This document shows, in pieces, positions 20,205 to 28,931 of a stretch of DNA of 64,000 nt. The notes beneath the pieces were generated by a model. The model was not told the DNA's origin and searched no databases. It saw only the letters and a program-made list of their open reading frames with translations. This DNA is from UBA7672 sp963718145 (lineage in GTDB: Bacteria; Pseudomonadota; Alphaproteobacteria; Caulobacterales; Hyphomonadaceae), in contig CAVQYJ010000023.1 of the NCBI GenBank assembly GCA_963718145.1, positions 806,001 through 870,000 of the forward strand, read 5' to 3'. How positions within the stretch are numbered: position 1 is the stretch's first letter; each line of letters starts with the position of its first letter. Made by a program: the position numbers and the translations under genes.

Positions 20205-20979
20205 CTACTCGTCCTGCTCCTTGCCGTTGAACGCCAGGATTTCGGCCCCGCCTGCTTCCTTGATGATTCCCAGGCGGCGCGCAACCTCGGCATAGGCCTC
20301 GGTGACGCCGCCGAGATCGCGGCGGAAGCGGTCCTTGTCGAGCTTCTCGCCGGTGGTCATGTCCCAGAGGCGGCAGGAATCGGGACTGATCTCGTCGGCG
20401 AGCACGGTGCGCACCATCTCACCCTCGTAGAGGCGGCCGTACTCGACCTTGAAGTCGACCAGCTTGATCTGCGCGCCCGCAAAAAGCCCGGTGAGGAAGT
20501 CGTTGATGCGGAGCGTCATCGTAATGATGTCGTCGATCTCCTGGGAGGTCGCCCAGTTGAACGCGGTGATGTGTTCTTCGGACACAAGCGGGTCGCCCAG
20601 CTCGTCCTTCTTGTAGCAGAACTCGATGATCGAGCGCGGGAGCTGCACGCCCTCCTCGATGCCGAGGCGCTTGGCGATGGAGCCGGCGGCGACGTTCCTG
20701 CAGATCACTTCAAGAGGGATGATCTCGACTTCGCGGATCAGCTGCTCGCGCATGTTGAGGCGCTTGAGGAAATGGGTCGGCAGACCGATGGCGTTCAGCT
20801 GCAGTCATCACGAACTCGCTGATGCGGTTGTTGAGCACGCCCTTGCCGTCGAGCACGGCCTTCTTCTCGTTGTTGAAGGCCGTTGCGTCGTCCTTGAAAT
20901 ACTGGATCAGCGTGCCCGGCTCAGGACCCTCGTAGAGGATCTTCGCCTTGCCTTCGTAGATCTTGCGCCGCTTGGCCAT
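20205..20979 (-). pseudogene. purC: purC (SAICAR synthetase) with one-base frameshift
   Basis: PurC joins CAIR and aspartate in purine synthesis. The first part (from 20979, MAKRRKIYEGKAK to ISEFVMT) and the second (THFLKRLNMREQL to the end at 20205) are both perfect PurC sequence, but they are in different frames. The coding strand reads ATGACTGCAGCTGAAC where family sequence expects ATGACTCAGCTGAAC, so one extra C is present at about 20802 on the plus strand. Removing it restores a 257-residue enzyme of normal length. All other signature blocks are intact. Because PurC is needed for purine synthesis and no other decay is seen, a sequencing or assembly error, or a very recent mutation, is likely. 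Confidence 0.93.
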
Positions 20980-21237
20980 AACCCGTCTCCCAGCCGGAAG
21001 CATTCCGCGCGCTCCCGATTTGTCCGGCCCATCGTGACCGGACCGAACTTCCTATAGCATCCATTGCCCAGCGTCTGCCCACTCGGCGCCTGCCGGTTGG
21101 GGATGACGCCGGGAAACCGCCAAATCCTGATGCGATTCAAGGTCGCAATTGCGGCCGAGCGGGGATGCAATTGGCGTTGCGCGAGGCTATATCGAAAGGG
21201 CGACGCGGCATGCGCCGCCCAGTGGAGGGAGACGGCC

Positions 21238-21564
21238 GTGAGCGGATTCGACAAGCGGAAATCGGGTGAGGAAGCCAGGTTCGCCCTCGACCAGGAACTG
21301 CGCTTCAAGGCCAATGCCCGCCGCAACAAGCTGTTGGGCCTGTGGGCCGCAGAAAAACTGGGCAAGACGGGCGAAGCGGCCGCGACCTACGCCGTCGAAG
21401 TCGTAAAGTCGGATTTCGAGGCGCCAGGCGATGAAGACGTGTTCCGGAAGGTGAAAGGCGACCTCGACAAGGCCGGCGTTGCGATCACCGACCACCAGCT
21501 GCAGCGACAGATGTCGGAACTGATGGACACCGCCGTCGAGCAGGTGAAGGCGGAGAAGAAGTAG
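21238..21564 (+). CDS. ATPase inhibitor subunit zeta (DUF1476)
   Basis: The 108-residue protein matches the DUF1476 family, the zeta subunit that inhibits F1-ATPase in Paracoccus and other alphaproteobacteria. The N-terminal part FDKRKSGEEARFALDQELRFKANARRNKLLGLWAAEKLG is the family hallmark, with an inhibitory N-terminus and helical bundle following. GTG at 21238 is chosen because GGAGGGA lies 7-8 bases upstream; a long upstream open extension to 21064 does not look like protein. Confidence 0.9.
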   Translation: MSGFDKRKSGEEARFALDQELRFKANARRNKLLGLWAAEKLGKTGEAAATYAVEVVKSDFEAPGDEDVFRKVKGDLDKAGVAITDHQLQRQMSELMDTAVEQVKAEKK

Positions 21565-21593
21565 GCCGCCGGACGATCAGAGGCGGAGCGCGG

Positions 21594-21660
21594 GGCGCCT
21601 GCCCGGCTCCTTGTCTCATCAGCTGCGTGACCCGTGGCCAGGCTTGGCCGGGCAGGCGCC
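21594..21660 (+). repeat. Perfect 14-bp inverted repeat with 39-base loop
   Basis: GGCGCCTGCCCGGC at 21594-21607 is the exact reverse complement of GCCGGGCAGGCGCC at 21647-21660. It lies 30 bp after the zeta subunit gene in a gene-free stretch. No T-run follows on either strand, so it is not a classic terminator. It could be an mRNA 3' stabilising stem or part of an RNA gene. Confidence 0.8.
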
Positions 21661-21911
21661 TGGCGCTTCTCCACAACGATTTTTTGCGCCATGGCATCGT
21701 GGCTTCGCTTCATGCAGCTTCACCAAGCTGCGTCTGCGAATTCACGAGAACCCCGCTATTGCGGGCGGCGTACATCGTGTTGTGCCAGCGTGGCGCAACT
21801 TGCGCGTAATCGTGGTGAACGGGACGTCTCAAACGTGTTTCGCCGGAGCGCCGCTTTCTTAAGAGGCGGCTGGCAGTCTCTCCAGTGAAGATCAGCCCGC
21901 AAGGCCGGTCT

Positions 21912-22079
21912 GGCCCCCCGATCGAACCGCCTCCTCGCCCTGCCTCGCGTCGCCGCGAGTGGGCGCGTCCAATGTCCCCTGGATGCTGGCGGTTCGGTTC
22001 GGGCGCGACGCGGTGTCCCTCGTTTCGCGCTCCACCATCACAGACTGGGCCGGGTCCGATGAGGGCCCGGCCCTTTTTT
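21912..22079 (+). ncRNA. Candidate structured small RNA upstream of an orphan terminator
   Basis: The 514-bp stretch from 21565 to 22078 has no convincing gene. In its right part CGAACCGCC (21923-21931) pairs with GGCGGTTCG (21988-21996), closing two inner hairpins: CTCGCG/CGCGAG (21944-21959) and GCGTCCA/TGGATGC (21965-21986, with one G-U pair). This predicts a three-way junction. A strong plus-strand terminator follows at 22047-22079, although no plus-strand coding gene ends nearby. I infer a small RNA; it does not match 6S, tmRNA or SRP RNA features I can recognise. Confidence 0.35.
22047..22079 (+). terminator. Strong rho-independent terminator abutting the purB stop
   Basis: GGGCCGGG at 22047-22054 pairs with CCCGGCCC at 22066-22073, followed by six T residues at 22074-22079. 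It is oriented for plus-strand transcripts. The nearest plus-strand gene stop is about 480 bp upstream, which suggests that it serves an RNA gene or a long 3' region. Confidence 0.8.
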
Positions 22080-23389
22080 CAACTCGCGCCGAATACACGC
22101 TCGAAGATCGTGTCGACGCCGGTGAAGTGGTAGCCGAGGTCGAACATCCCTCCGAGGTCGGCCTTCGACAGGAATTTCGCAACGTCGGCATCGGCCTCGA
22201 GATTGCGCTGGAAATCACCCTCGCCTCTACGCGGATCCTTCCAGACCTTCATGGCATTGCGCTGCACCAGACGGTAGGCGTCCTCGCGGGTCGCGCCCTT
22301 CTCTACGAGCGCCAGCAGCACGCGCTGGGAATTGTGCAAGCCGCCGAGGCGGTCGAGATTGGCCTTCATGTTGTCCGGGTAGACGAGGAGCTGCTCGATC
22401 ACCTGGCCCAGCCGGTTCAACGCGAAATCGAGATGGATGGTGGCGTCGGGTGCGATGCCGCGCTCGACCGAAGAGTGAGAGATATCGCGCTCGTGCCAGA
22501 GGGCGACGTTTTCCATGGCCGGAATGACGGCGGAGCGGACGAGGCGCGCGAGGCCAGTGAGATTTTCGGTCAGGACCGGATTGCGCTTGTGGGGCATGGC
22601 GGAGGAGCCCTTCTGCCCTTCGGAGAAGTATTCCTCGGCCTCGAGGACTTCGGTGCGCTGCAGGTGGCGAATTTCCGTCGCGATGCGCTCGATCGACGAG
22701 GCGGTGACGGCCAGAGCCGCGAAATAGGCGGCGTGGCGGTCGCGCGGGATGACCTGGGTGGAGACAGGCTCGGGCGAAAGACCCAGCTTCTTTGCGACCA
22801 TTGTCTCTATTCGCGGATCGATGTTGGCAAAGGTGCCGACGGCGCCGGAGATGGCGCATGTGGCGATCTCTTCTTTCGCGGCGAGCAGTCGCCTGCGATT
22901 GCGCGCCATTTCGGCGTGGAAGCCGGCGAGCTTGACGCCAAACGTCGTGGGCTCGGCGTGGATTCCGTGAGAGCGGCCAATCGTGGGCGTCAGCTTGTGA
23001 TCGAAGGCGCGCTTCCTGAGGGCGGCGAGAACGCGATCCACGCCGCCAACGAGCAGGTCCGAGGCGCGAACCAGCTGCACGGCAAGGCAGGTATCGAGCA
23101 CGTCGGACGACGTCATGCCGAGATGGAGGAAGCGGGCTTCAGGCCCGACATGCTCGGTGACGCTGGTGAGGAAAGCGATGACGTCGTGCTTCACTTCGCG
23201 CTCGATCTCGTCGATGCGCTTGACGTCGAAGCCGCCGCGGGCGCGGACAGCTTTCGGCACGTCCTTCGGGATCATGCCGAGTTCGGCCATCGCTTCGGCG
23301 GCGAGGGTCTCGATCTCCAGCCAGATCCGGTAGCGCTCCTCCGGGGTCCAGATGGCCGCCATTTCGGGGCGGGAATAGCGAGGGATCAT
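22079..23389 (-). CDS. purB: Adenylosuccinate lyase
   Basis: PurB catalyses two fumarate-releasing steps in purine synthesis (SAICAR to AICAR, and adenylosuccinate to AMP). The fumarase/aspartase signature GSSAMPHKRNPVLTE is present, with the general region LGMTSSDVLDTCLAVQL and IGRSHGIHAEPTTFG earlier. The start at 23389 (MIPRYSRPEM) has GGAG upstream and agrees with the usual N-terminus of the family; the longer frame to 23461 adds an unlikely tail. Length is then 436, as expected. Confidence 0.96.
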   Translation of the reverse strand: MIPRYSRPEMAAIWTPEERYRIWLEIETLAAEAMAELGMIPKDVPKAVRARGGFDVKRIDEIEREVKHDVIAFLTSVTEHVGPEARFLHLGMTSSDVLDTCLAVQLVRASDLLVGGVDRVLAALRKRAFDHKLTPTIGRSHGIHAEPTTFGVKLAGFHAEMARNRRRLLAAKEEIATCAISGAVGTFANIDPRIETMVAKKLGLSPEPVSTQVIPRDRHAAYFAALAVTASSIERIATEIRHLQRTEVLEAEEYFSEGQKGSSAMPHKRNPVLTENLTGLARLVRSAVIPAMENVALWHERDISHSSVERGIAPDATIHLDFALNRLGQVIEQLLVYPDNMKANLDRLGGLHNSQRVLLALVEKGATREDAYRLVQRNAMKVWKDPRRGEGDFQRNLEADADVAKFLSKADLGGMFDLGYHFTGVDTIFERVFGAS

Positions 23390-23490
23390 GACGGGCTCCG
23401 GCGGTGCTGCGCAGCGTTTAGGCCGCGGGCGGGCGCTTGTCATCCCGGCGTGTTTTGACACCTCGCCTCGGTCAGTCCGATACTGGGCAG

Positions 23491-23916
23491 ATGATCAGCT
23501 TTCATCACATCACACCGGAAAATCGCGCTCTCCTCGACGCCGTGGACGAGGACGTGTTCGACCATGGGATTACGCCGGAGCGGCTGGACGCGTTTCTTGC
23601 GGCGCCCGGGCATGCGCTGGTCGTGGCTGTGGAGGACAGGGTGGTGGTCGGCCATGCTCGTGGCATCGTGCATGTCCAGCCGGACCGGGCATCCGACCTC
23701 TACATCGACAATCTCGGCGTGGCGCCGGACCAGCAGCGCAAGGGGATCGCTACGCGGCTGGTTCGCGAGTTGGTCGAATGGGGCAAGGCGCGGAGCTGCA
23801 CCTATGCATGGGTGGCGACGGAGCCGGACAATGACGTCGCGATCGCCTTCTACAACGCGCAGCGCTTCGAGCGACAGACGATCGAGTTCTTTGGTAGCTC
23901 TATCGAAGACACTTAG
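23491..23916 (+). CDS. GNAT family N-acetyltransferase
   Basis: The 141-residue protein has the GNAT acetyl-CoA site: YIDNLGVAPDQQRKGIATRLV (motif A with Q/RxxGxG/A), then a late FYNAQRFERQTIEFF segment that matches motif B. The acceptor is unknown. The ATG at 23491 (MISFHHIT) is preferred to upstream alternatives. It overlaps the 3' end of phoB by 4 bp in convergent orientation. Confidence 0.88.
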   Translation: MISFHHITPENRALLDAVDEDVFDHGITPERLDAFLAAPGHALVVAVEDRVVVGHARGIVHVQPDRASDLYIDNLGVAPDQQRKGIATRLVRELVEWGKARSCTYAWVATEPDNDVAIAFYNAQRFERQTIEFFGSSIEDT

Positions 23917-24647
23917 ACGTTCAGGGCGTAGCCGGCCGAGCGGACCGTACGGATCGGGTCGTCGCCGCCGCCGCGCGACAGCGCCTTGCGCAGACGGCCA
24001 ATGTGGACGTCCACCGTGCGGGTTTCGACATAGACGTCCGAGCCCCAGACGGCGTCGAGCAATTGTTCACGCGAGAAAACGCGGCCTGGGTGCTGGATGA
24101 AATAGTCGAGGAGGCGGAACTCGGTGGGGCCAAGGTGAACTTCGAGGTCGTTGCGGGTGACGCGATGGGCCGAGCGATCAACCGTGATGTCGCCGATGAC
24201 GACGACATCCTCGGCCAGGGCCGGGCGGATGCGGCGCAGGACGGCGCGGATGCGGGCGACGAGTTCGGAGACCGAGAACGGCTTCACCATGTAGTCGTCG
24301 GCGCCGACATCGAGGCCGCGCACCCGGTCGGCCTCTTCGGTCCTGGCGGTCAGCATGATGACCGGAAGGTTGCGGGTCGTTGGCCTGGAGCGCAGGCGGC
24401 GGCAGACTTCGATGCCGGCGAGTTTGGGCAGCATCCAGTCCAGGATGACGATGTCGGGCTGCCGCTCTTCCGTCATCAGGAGAGCTTCCTCGCCGTCGGT
24501 GGCGACGTCGACTTCGTAGCCTTCCTTCTCCAGGTTGTAGCGGATGAGTTCCGCAACCGAGGCTTCGTCCTCGACGACCAGGGCATAGGGCTGGGTGGCG
24601 GCGGGGCGCACGGGCGGACGGGCCAGATCAGTTGCTGTTGAGGGCAT
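23913..24647 (-). CDS. phoB: Phosphate regulon response regulator PhoB
   Basis: The receiver domain has the acidic pair VVEDE and the phosphoacceptor Asp in VILDWMLPK (about residue 70), with the conserved Lys in DYMVKPFS. A C-terminal OmpR-type winged helix follows (LGPTEFRLLDYFIQHPGRVFSREQLLDAVWG; YVETRTVDVHIGRLRKAL). PhoB~P activates Pho-box promoters such as pst. Its start overlaps the end of phoU by 20 bp, placing it last in the pst operon. The partner kinase gene phoR is about 15 kb away at 39.3-40.8 kb. Confidence 0.96.
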   Translation of the reverse strand: MPSTATDLARPPVRPAATQPYALVVEDEASVAELIRYNLEKEGYEVDVATDGEEALLMTEERQPDIVILDWMLPKLAGIEVCRRLRSRPTTRNLPVIMLTARTEEADRVRGLDVGADDYMVKPFSVSELVARIRAVLRRIRPALAEDVVVIGDITVDRSAHRVTRNDLEVHLGPTEFRLLDYFIQHPGRVFSREQLLDAVWGSDVYVETRTVDVHIGRLRKALSRGGGDDPIRTVRSAGYALNV

Positions 24648-25320
24648 CGACTTTCGGCCTTTCAGTGGGGAGCTGTTCGCCGGTCACGAGGAAGTGGATT
24701 TCTTCCGCGATGTTGGTGCAGTGGTCGCCGATCCGTTCCAGATTCTTGGCGACGAACAAAAGATGCGCGCAGGCAGAGATCGTGCGCGGGTCCTCGATCA
24801 TGTAGGTGACGACTTCGCGGAAGAGCGACTGGTAGTGCTCGTCGACTTCCTCGTCGCGCGTCCACACCTTGTTGGCGGCTTCGGCCTCCTGGGCCGAATA
24901 GGCGTCGAGCACGTGCTTGAGCTGGGCGGCGACCAGTCGGCCCATGCGGGCAACGCCCTTCAGCGCGGCCGTGGGCTCGATCGTATCCAGAACCTTGGCG
25001 CGCTTGGCGATGTTCTTGGCGAGATCGGCGATGCGCTCAAGCTCGGCGGCGATCTTGAGGGCCGATATGGTCTGGCGCAGGTCGCGGGCCAGCGGCTGAC
25101 GCAGGGCCAGCAGACGCAGGATCTTCTTCTCGGCCTCGACCTGCAGGGCGTCGACCTGCGGGTCGCGCGCCACCACGGTCTCGGCCAGGGCGAGATCGCG
25201 CATCGAGATGGCCTGGATCGCATCCGAGAGCATGTCCTCGGCGAGCCCGCCCATGCGCGCGAGGTCGCCCGAGAGATCCTCGAGATCGGCCGAGAATGAC
25301 CTGACGGTGTGTTCGGTCAT
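24628..25320 (-). CDS. phoU: Phosphate signaling complex protein PhoU
   Basis: PhoU transmits the phosphate state of the Pst transporter to PhoR. The 230-residue all-helical protein has the two three-helix repeats, with metal-binding ExxxD-type motifs seen in LERIADLAKNIAKRA and LERIGDHCTNIAEEI. It lies 72 bp downstream of pstB and overlaps phoB. Confidence 0.96.
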   Translation of the reverse strand: MTEHTVRSFSADLEDLSGDLARMGGLAEDMLSDAIQAISMRDLALAETVVARDPQVDALQVEAEKKILRLLALRQPLARDLRQTISALKIAAELERIADLAKNIAKRAKVLDTIEPTAALKGVARMGRLVAAQLKHVLDAYSAQEAEAANKVWTRDEEVDEHYQSLFREVVTYMIEDPRTISACAHLLFVAKNLERIGDHCTNIAEEIHFLVTGEQLPTERPKVDALNSN

Positions 25321-25392
25321 GTTCCTGTCCTTCGTCTCTTCCCCCGCCCCAAGCGCGGCACTCTAGCTGAATCCGGCCGGTTCCGCGCCCCC

Positions 25393-26220
25393 TTATCCGA
25401 ACCGTCCTGTGATGTAGTCCTGCGTGCGGGGATCGCCTGGGTTGGTGAAGATGGTTTCCGTGTCGTTGGTCTCGACCAGCTTGCCGAGGTGGAAGAAGGC
25501 CGTGCGCTGCGACACGCGGGCGGCCTGGGCCATGGAGTGGGTGACGATCACGATGCAGTAGTTGTGGCGCAGCTCGTCGATCAGCTCCTCGATCTTGGCG
25601 GTGGCGATGGGGTCCAGCGCCGAGCACGGCTCGTCCATCAGGATGATCTCAGGGGAGACCGCGATGGCGCGGGCGATGACAAGGCGCTGCTGCTGGCCGC
25701 CAGAGAGGCCGGTGCCAGGCGAATGCAGGCGGTCCTTCACCTCGTTCCAGAGTCCTGCCCGTTCCAGCGACTTCTCGACGATGTCCTCCATCTCCTTCTT
25801 CGAGGAGGCGAGACCGTGGATGCGGGCGCCGTAGGCCACATTGTCGAAGATCGACTTCGGGAACGGGTTCGGCTTCTGGAACACCATGCCGACGCGGGCG
25901 CGCAGGAGGACGGGGTCGACCGAGCGCTCGTTGATGTTCTCGCCGTCGATCTCGATCACGCCGGTTACGCGGCAGCCTTCGATGGTGTCGTTCATGCGGT
26001 TGATCGAGCGCAGGAAGGTAGACTTGCCGCAGCCCGACGGCCCGATCAGCGCGGTGACGGATTTTTCGGGAATGTCGAGCGAGACATCAAACAGCGCCTG
26101 CTTCTCGCCGTAGAAGACCGAGACGGCCTTCGCCTTGACCTTCGGCTCGTCGCGCGGCGGCTTCACGGCGGTCACTGCGGGAATCTCCATGAGCTGGGCG
26201 ATCGGTTCCATGCGGCTCAT
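25393..26220 (-). CDS. pstB: Phosphate ABC transporter ATP-binding protein PstB
   Basis: PstB drives phosphate import through PstC-PstA. It has the Walker A GPSGCGKST, the signature LSGGQQQR, Walker B IILMDEPCSALD and the switch His in IVTHSM. The ATG at 26220 overlaps the pstA stop as TGATG with GGAG upstream; two other in-frame starts lie 3 and 6 bases before it. The resulting 275 residues match the family. Confidence 0.97.
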   Translation of the reverse strand: MSRMEPIAQLMEIPAVTAVKPPRDEPKVKAKAVSVFYGEKQALFDVSLDIPEKSVTALIGPSGCGKSTFLRSINRMNDTIEGCRVTGVIEIDGENINERSVDPVLLRARVGMVFQKPNPFPKSIFDNVAYGARIHGLASSKKEMEDIVEKSLERAGLWNEVKDRLHSPGTGLSGGQQQRLVIARAIAVSPEIILMDEPCSALDPIATAKIEELIDELRHNYCIVIVTHSMAQAARVSQRTAFFHLGKLVETNDTETIFTNPGDPRTQDYITGRFG

Positions 26221-28931
26221 CACCATCTCCGCTCCAGCTTGCGACGCAGGTACACGGCCAGGGCGTTCATCGCAAACATGAACACCAACAACACGATGAT
26301 CGAGGCCGATGTCATGGGCTGCCAGGCGCGTTCGGCGGCGCTCGACCATTTGTAGACCAGCACCGGCAGGGCCGTGGCGCTGTCCAGCGGGCCGTCGGGC
26401 GGGTCGGCTACGAAGGCCACCATGCCGATCAGCAGCAGAGGCGCGGTCTCGCCTAGCGCGCGGGCCAGGCCGATGATCGCACCGGTCAGGATGCCGGGCG
26501 CCGCCAGCGGGAGGACGTGGTGGAACACCGTCTGCGGCAGACTGGCGCCTACCGCCAGCGCACCTTCCCGGATCGAGGGCGGGACTGCGCCCAGCGCTGC
26601 GCGGGTAGCGATGATGATGGTTGGAAGCGTGATGAGAGAGAGGACCAGACCGCCCACCAGTGGCGCCGAGCGAGGCAGGTCGAAGAAGTTGATGAACACG
26701 GCGGCCCCCAGCAGCCCGAACACGATCGAGGGTACGGCGGCCAGGTTGTTGATGTTCACTTCGATGAAGTCGGTGATCCCGTTCCGAGGTGCGAATTCTT
26801 CCAGGTAGATGGCGGCGGCGACGCCGATCGGCAGGGACAGCAAAAGCGTCACGGCCATGATCCAGAACGACCCGGCGAGCGCGGCAGCGAGACCCGCAAG
26901 TTCGGGATAGGTCGAGTCCGACTTGGTCAGCAGGTCAAAATTGATCACGCTGCGGATGTCCCCGGAAGCCTTGAGCGCGTTGGCCCAGGCGGCTTGCCGG
27001 TCCGTGACCAGGCGATCGGCTTCGGCGACTTTCAGTTCGCGCACGCGCCATTGGCCGGCGGCGGCGCTGTCGCCAGTGGGCGGGATCAGAATCTCGCCGG
27101 CAATCTCGTCGGGCGAGACGCGCCCGGCTTTCACGACCCCGCCATTGATCTCGACCAGCAGCGAGGGCGAGAACTCGTCCGGCTCGATCGAGGCGCCTGA
27201 CGTGGCGAGGCGGGCGAGGACAGTGTTGGCGAGCTGGGTGTCGCGGTCGCGCTTGCGGGTGAGGCGCTCGACATCGCGCCGGGCGGCTTCGATGTCGAGA
27301 TCGGCGTGGGCGACCATCAGGGATTTCAGCGCGGAGTCGGCGCCGGGAACCCCGCCCTCGGCGGCGCCCAGTTCGAATGCGGCTGCGAGCGGACCCCCGA
27401 GATCGAGGCCCAGCTGGGCGACACGTTCGGTGGCGACGAAGGTCGCCTCGTCAACCGACGGCGCGGCAGGCTCTGGCGGGGCCGCGGGCTGGCCGGCCGC
27501 GGCTGGAGCTGGCGCCGCGGGGACCAACACGGGAGTTGCGACACCGCCGAGGCGCGCGCGAGCTTCCTGGCGTGCATCGCGTTCGCGCGTCAGGCGCGCG
27601 AGGCGTGATTTGGCGGCCGGAATGGCCGTCTTCTCGATCGCTGCGGCGCGCTTGGGCGCATCGGCCTTGAGGGTGGCCGCTTCCTGCTGGAGGCGGGCGA
27701 TGCGCGCGGCCTGGTCGGCGAGAGCGGCTTCGGCAGCGACGAGTTCGGCGGCGTTGACCGTGATGACTGCAGGTTTGCGTTCCACTTCCGGCGCTGCGGC
27801 AAGCACGCCAAGCGGCGCCAGCGGTCGGCCGGTCAGCAGGGATATCGCGGCCATCATGTCGGCGGCGCTCATCTGCGGCGCCTTGCCGGAGGCATCACGA
27901 AACAGGGCTGCATCGACGCGGCGGCGGTCGCCGGCGAGATAGGCCGTCTCGGCCTGGATTCGGCGGGTTTCGGCGGTTGGCTCTCCGTTGGACTCGGCTT
28001 CCGCAGCCTTGTTTGCGAAGGACGCGCCCTTGCCGACAAGTTCGTCAGCCTGCTTGTCGGCCTCCACCGCTTCGGCCTCGAGGCGCGCGGCCAGCTTGCC
28101 GCGCAGCGACGCAAGTTCCGCTCCGCCCGCGATCGCGCCAGCCGCGCGCACGAGGCCAATATCGTCTTCCTCGCCGCTGACGATGTAGTCCTCGGTTTCA
28201 GTCCTGATCCTGGCGGCGTCGGCCGCGGCGATTTCCGTGCGGCGCGCGGTCAGTTCCTGCAGGCGGGCGTTGGCTCGGTCGATGGCGGTTTGCGAAACGG
28301 CGGCGGCGTCGGATTTGCCCGTGGCTTCCTCGCGCAGGCGTTCGGCCATATCGGCGTAGGGGACAGCAAAGCCTCCCGGCGCGCGGATCGTGACCTCGCC
28401 GCCGGCGCGGGAGAGCGAGGCGGCGACACTGCCCTTCATGATGCGCTCGTCGGTGATCAGGCCCTTGAGATAGAGATCGATGACGTCCGAGACCGGCGCC
28501 ACGACAGAGGTGGTCTGGCCGATCAGCTGCGGGTTGGCGGCGGCGCGGTGGGCGATGTTCTGCCCTGCCAGCGTCGAGACCATGCGGTTGAGCTGACGGC
28601 GCAGGGCGAGGTCGGCGCCGGCTTCGGGGAAGCGCTGCTTCAGCTCGTCGCGGAACAGGTCGGAGAAGGCCGAGACGTTCTTGGTGAGCACGGCCGGATC
28701 GCGCCTGCCGGAGGGGTCGACGATAGCGGGATCGATGAGCACGTTGATGCTGAGTTCGTGCTTGGTGAACGCCGAGATGGATTCGCCGACGATGGAGACC
28801 AGCAGGACGACGAGAGCGAAAATTGCGAACACGATGGCGGAGAGGCCGTACGCGCGGAAACGCCCCTCCTCGCGGTAGCGCTTCCTGAGCCGCTTGAGCG
28901 CGGCGGGATTGCCCGAAATGCCGCTACTCAT
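26220..28931 (-). CDS. pstA: Phosphate ABC transporter permease PstA with giant periplasmic domain (903 aa)
   Basis: The C-terminal 228 residues (676-903) form a normal PstA permease with the EAA-loop segment IREGALAVGASLPQTVFHHVLPLAAPGI. A first membrane helix lies at 27-50. Between them are about 620 extracytoplasmic residues. The two ends of this region resemble the DUF3333 domain of alphaproteobacterial PstA (about 51-170 and 640-672), but the middle is an added Ala/Glu/Arg-rich part with probable coiled coils (about 192-245, 272-335, 390-462, 540-575) and a Pro/Ala linker (467-492). E. coli PstA has 296 residues and DUF3333-type ones about 430. The gene overlaps pstC by 8 bp and pstB by 1 base. 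Confidence 0.93.
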   Translation of the reverse strand: MSSGISGNPAALKRLRKRYREEGRFRAYGLSAIVFAIFALVVLLVSIVGESISAFTKHELSINVLIDPAIVDPSGRRDPAVLTKNVSAFSDLFRDELKQRFPEAGADLALRRQLNRMVSTLAGQNIAHRAAANPQLIGQTTSVVAPVSDVIDLYLKGLITDERIMKGSVAASLSRAGGEVTIRAPGGFAVPYADMAERLREEATGKSDAAAVSQTAIDRANARLQELTARRTEIAAADAARIRTETEDYIVSGEEDDIGLVRAAGAIAGGAELASLRGKLAARLEAEAVEADKQADELVGKGASFANKAAEAESNGEPTAETRRIQAETAYLAGDRRRVDAALFRDASGKAPQMSAADMMAAISLLTGRPLAPLGVLAAAPEVERKPAVITVNAAELVAAEAALADQAARIARLQQEAATLKADAPKRAAAIEKTAIPAAKSRLARLTRERDARQEARARLGGVATPVLVPAAPAPAAAGQPAAPPEPAAPSVDEATFVATERVAQLGLDLGGPLAAAFELGAAEGGVPGADSALKSLMVAHADLDIEAARRDVERLTRKRDRDTQLANTVLARLATSGASIEPDEFSPSLLVEINGGVVKAGRVSPDEIAGEILIPPTGDSAAAGQWRVRELKVAEADRLVTDRQAAWANALKASGDIRSVINFDLLTKSDSTYPELAGLAAALAGSFWIMAVTLLLSLPIGVAAAIYLEEFAPRNGITDFIEVNINNLAAVPSIVFGLLGAAVFINFFDLPRSAPLVGGLVLSLITLPTIIIATRAALGAVPPSIREGALAVGASLPQTVFHHVLPLAAPGILTGAIIGLARALGETAPLLLIGMVAFVADPPDGPLDSATALPVLVYKWSSAAERAWQPMTSASIIVLLVFMFAMNALAVYLRRKLERRW

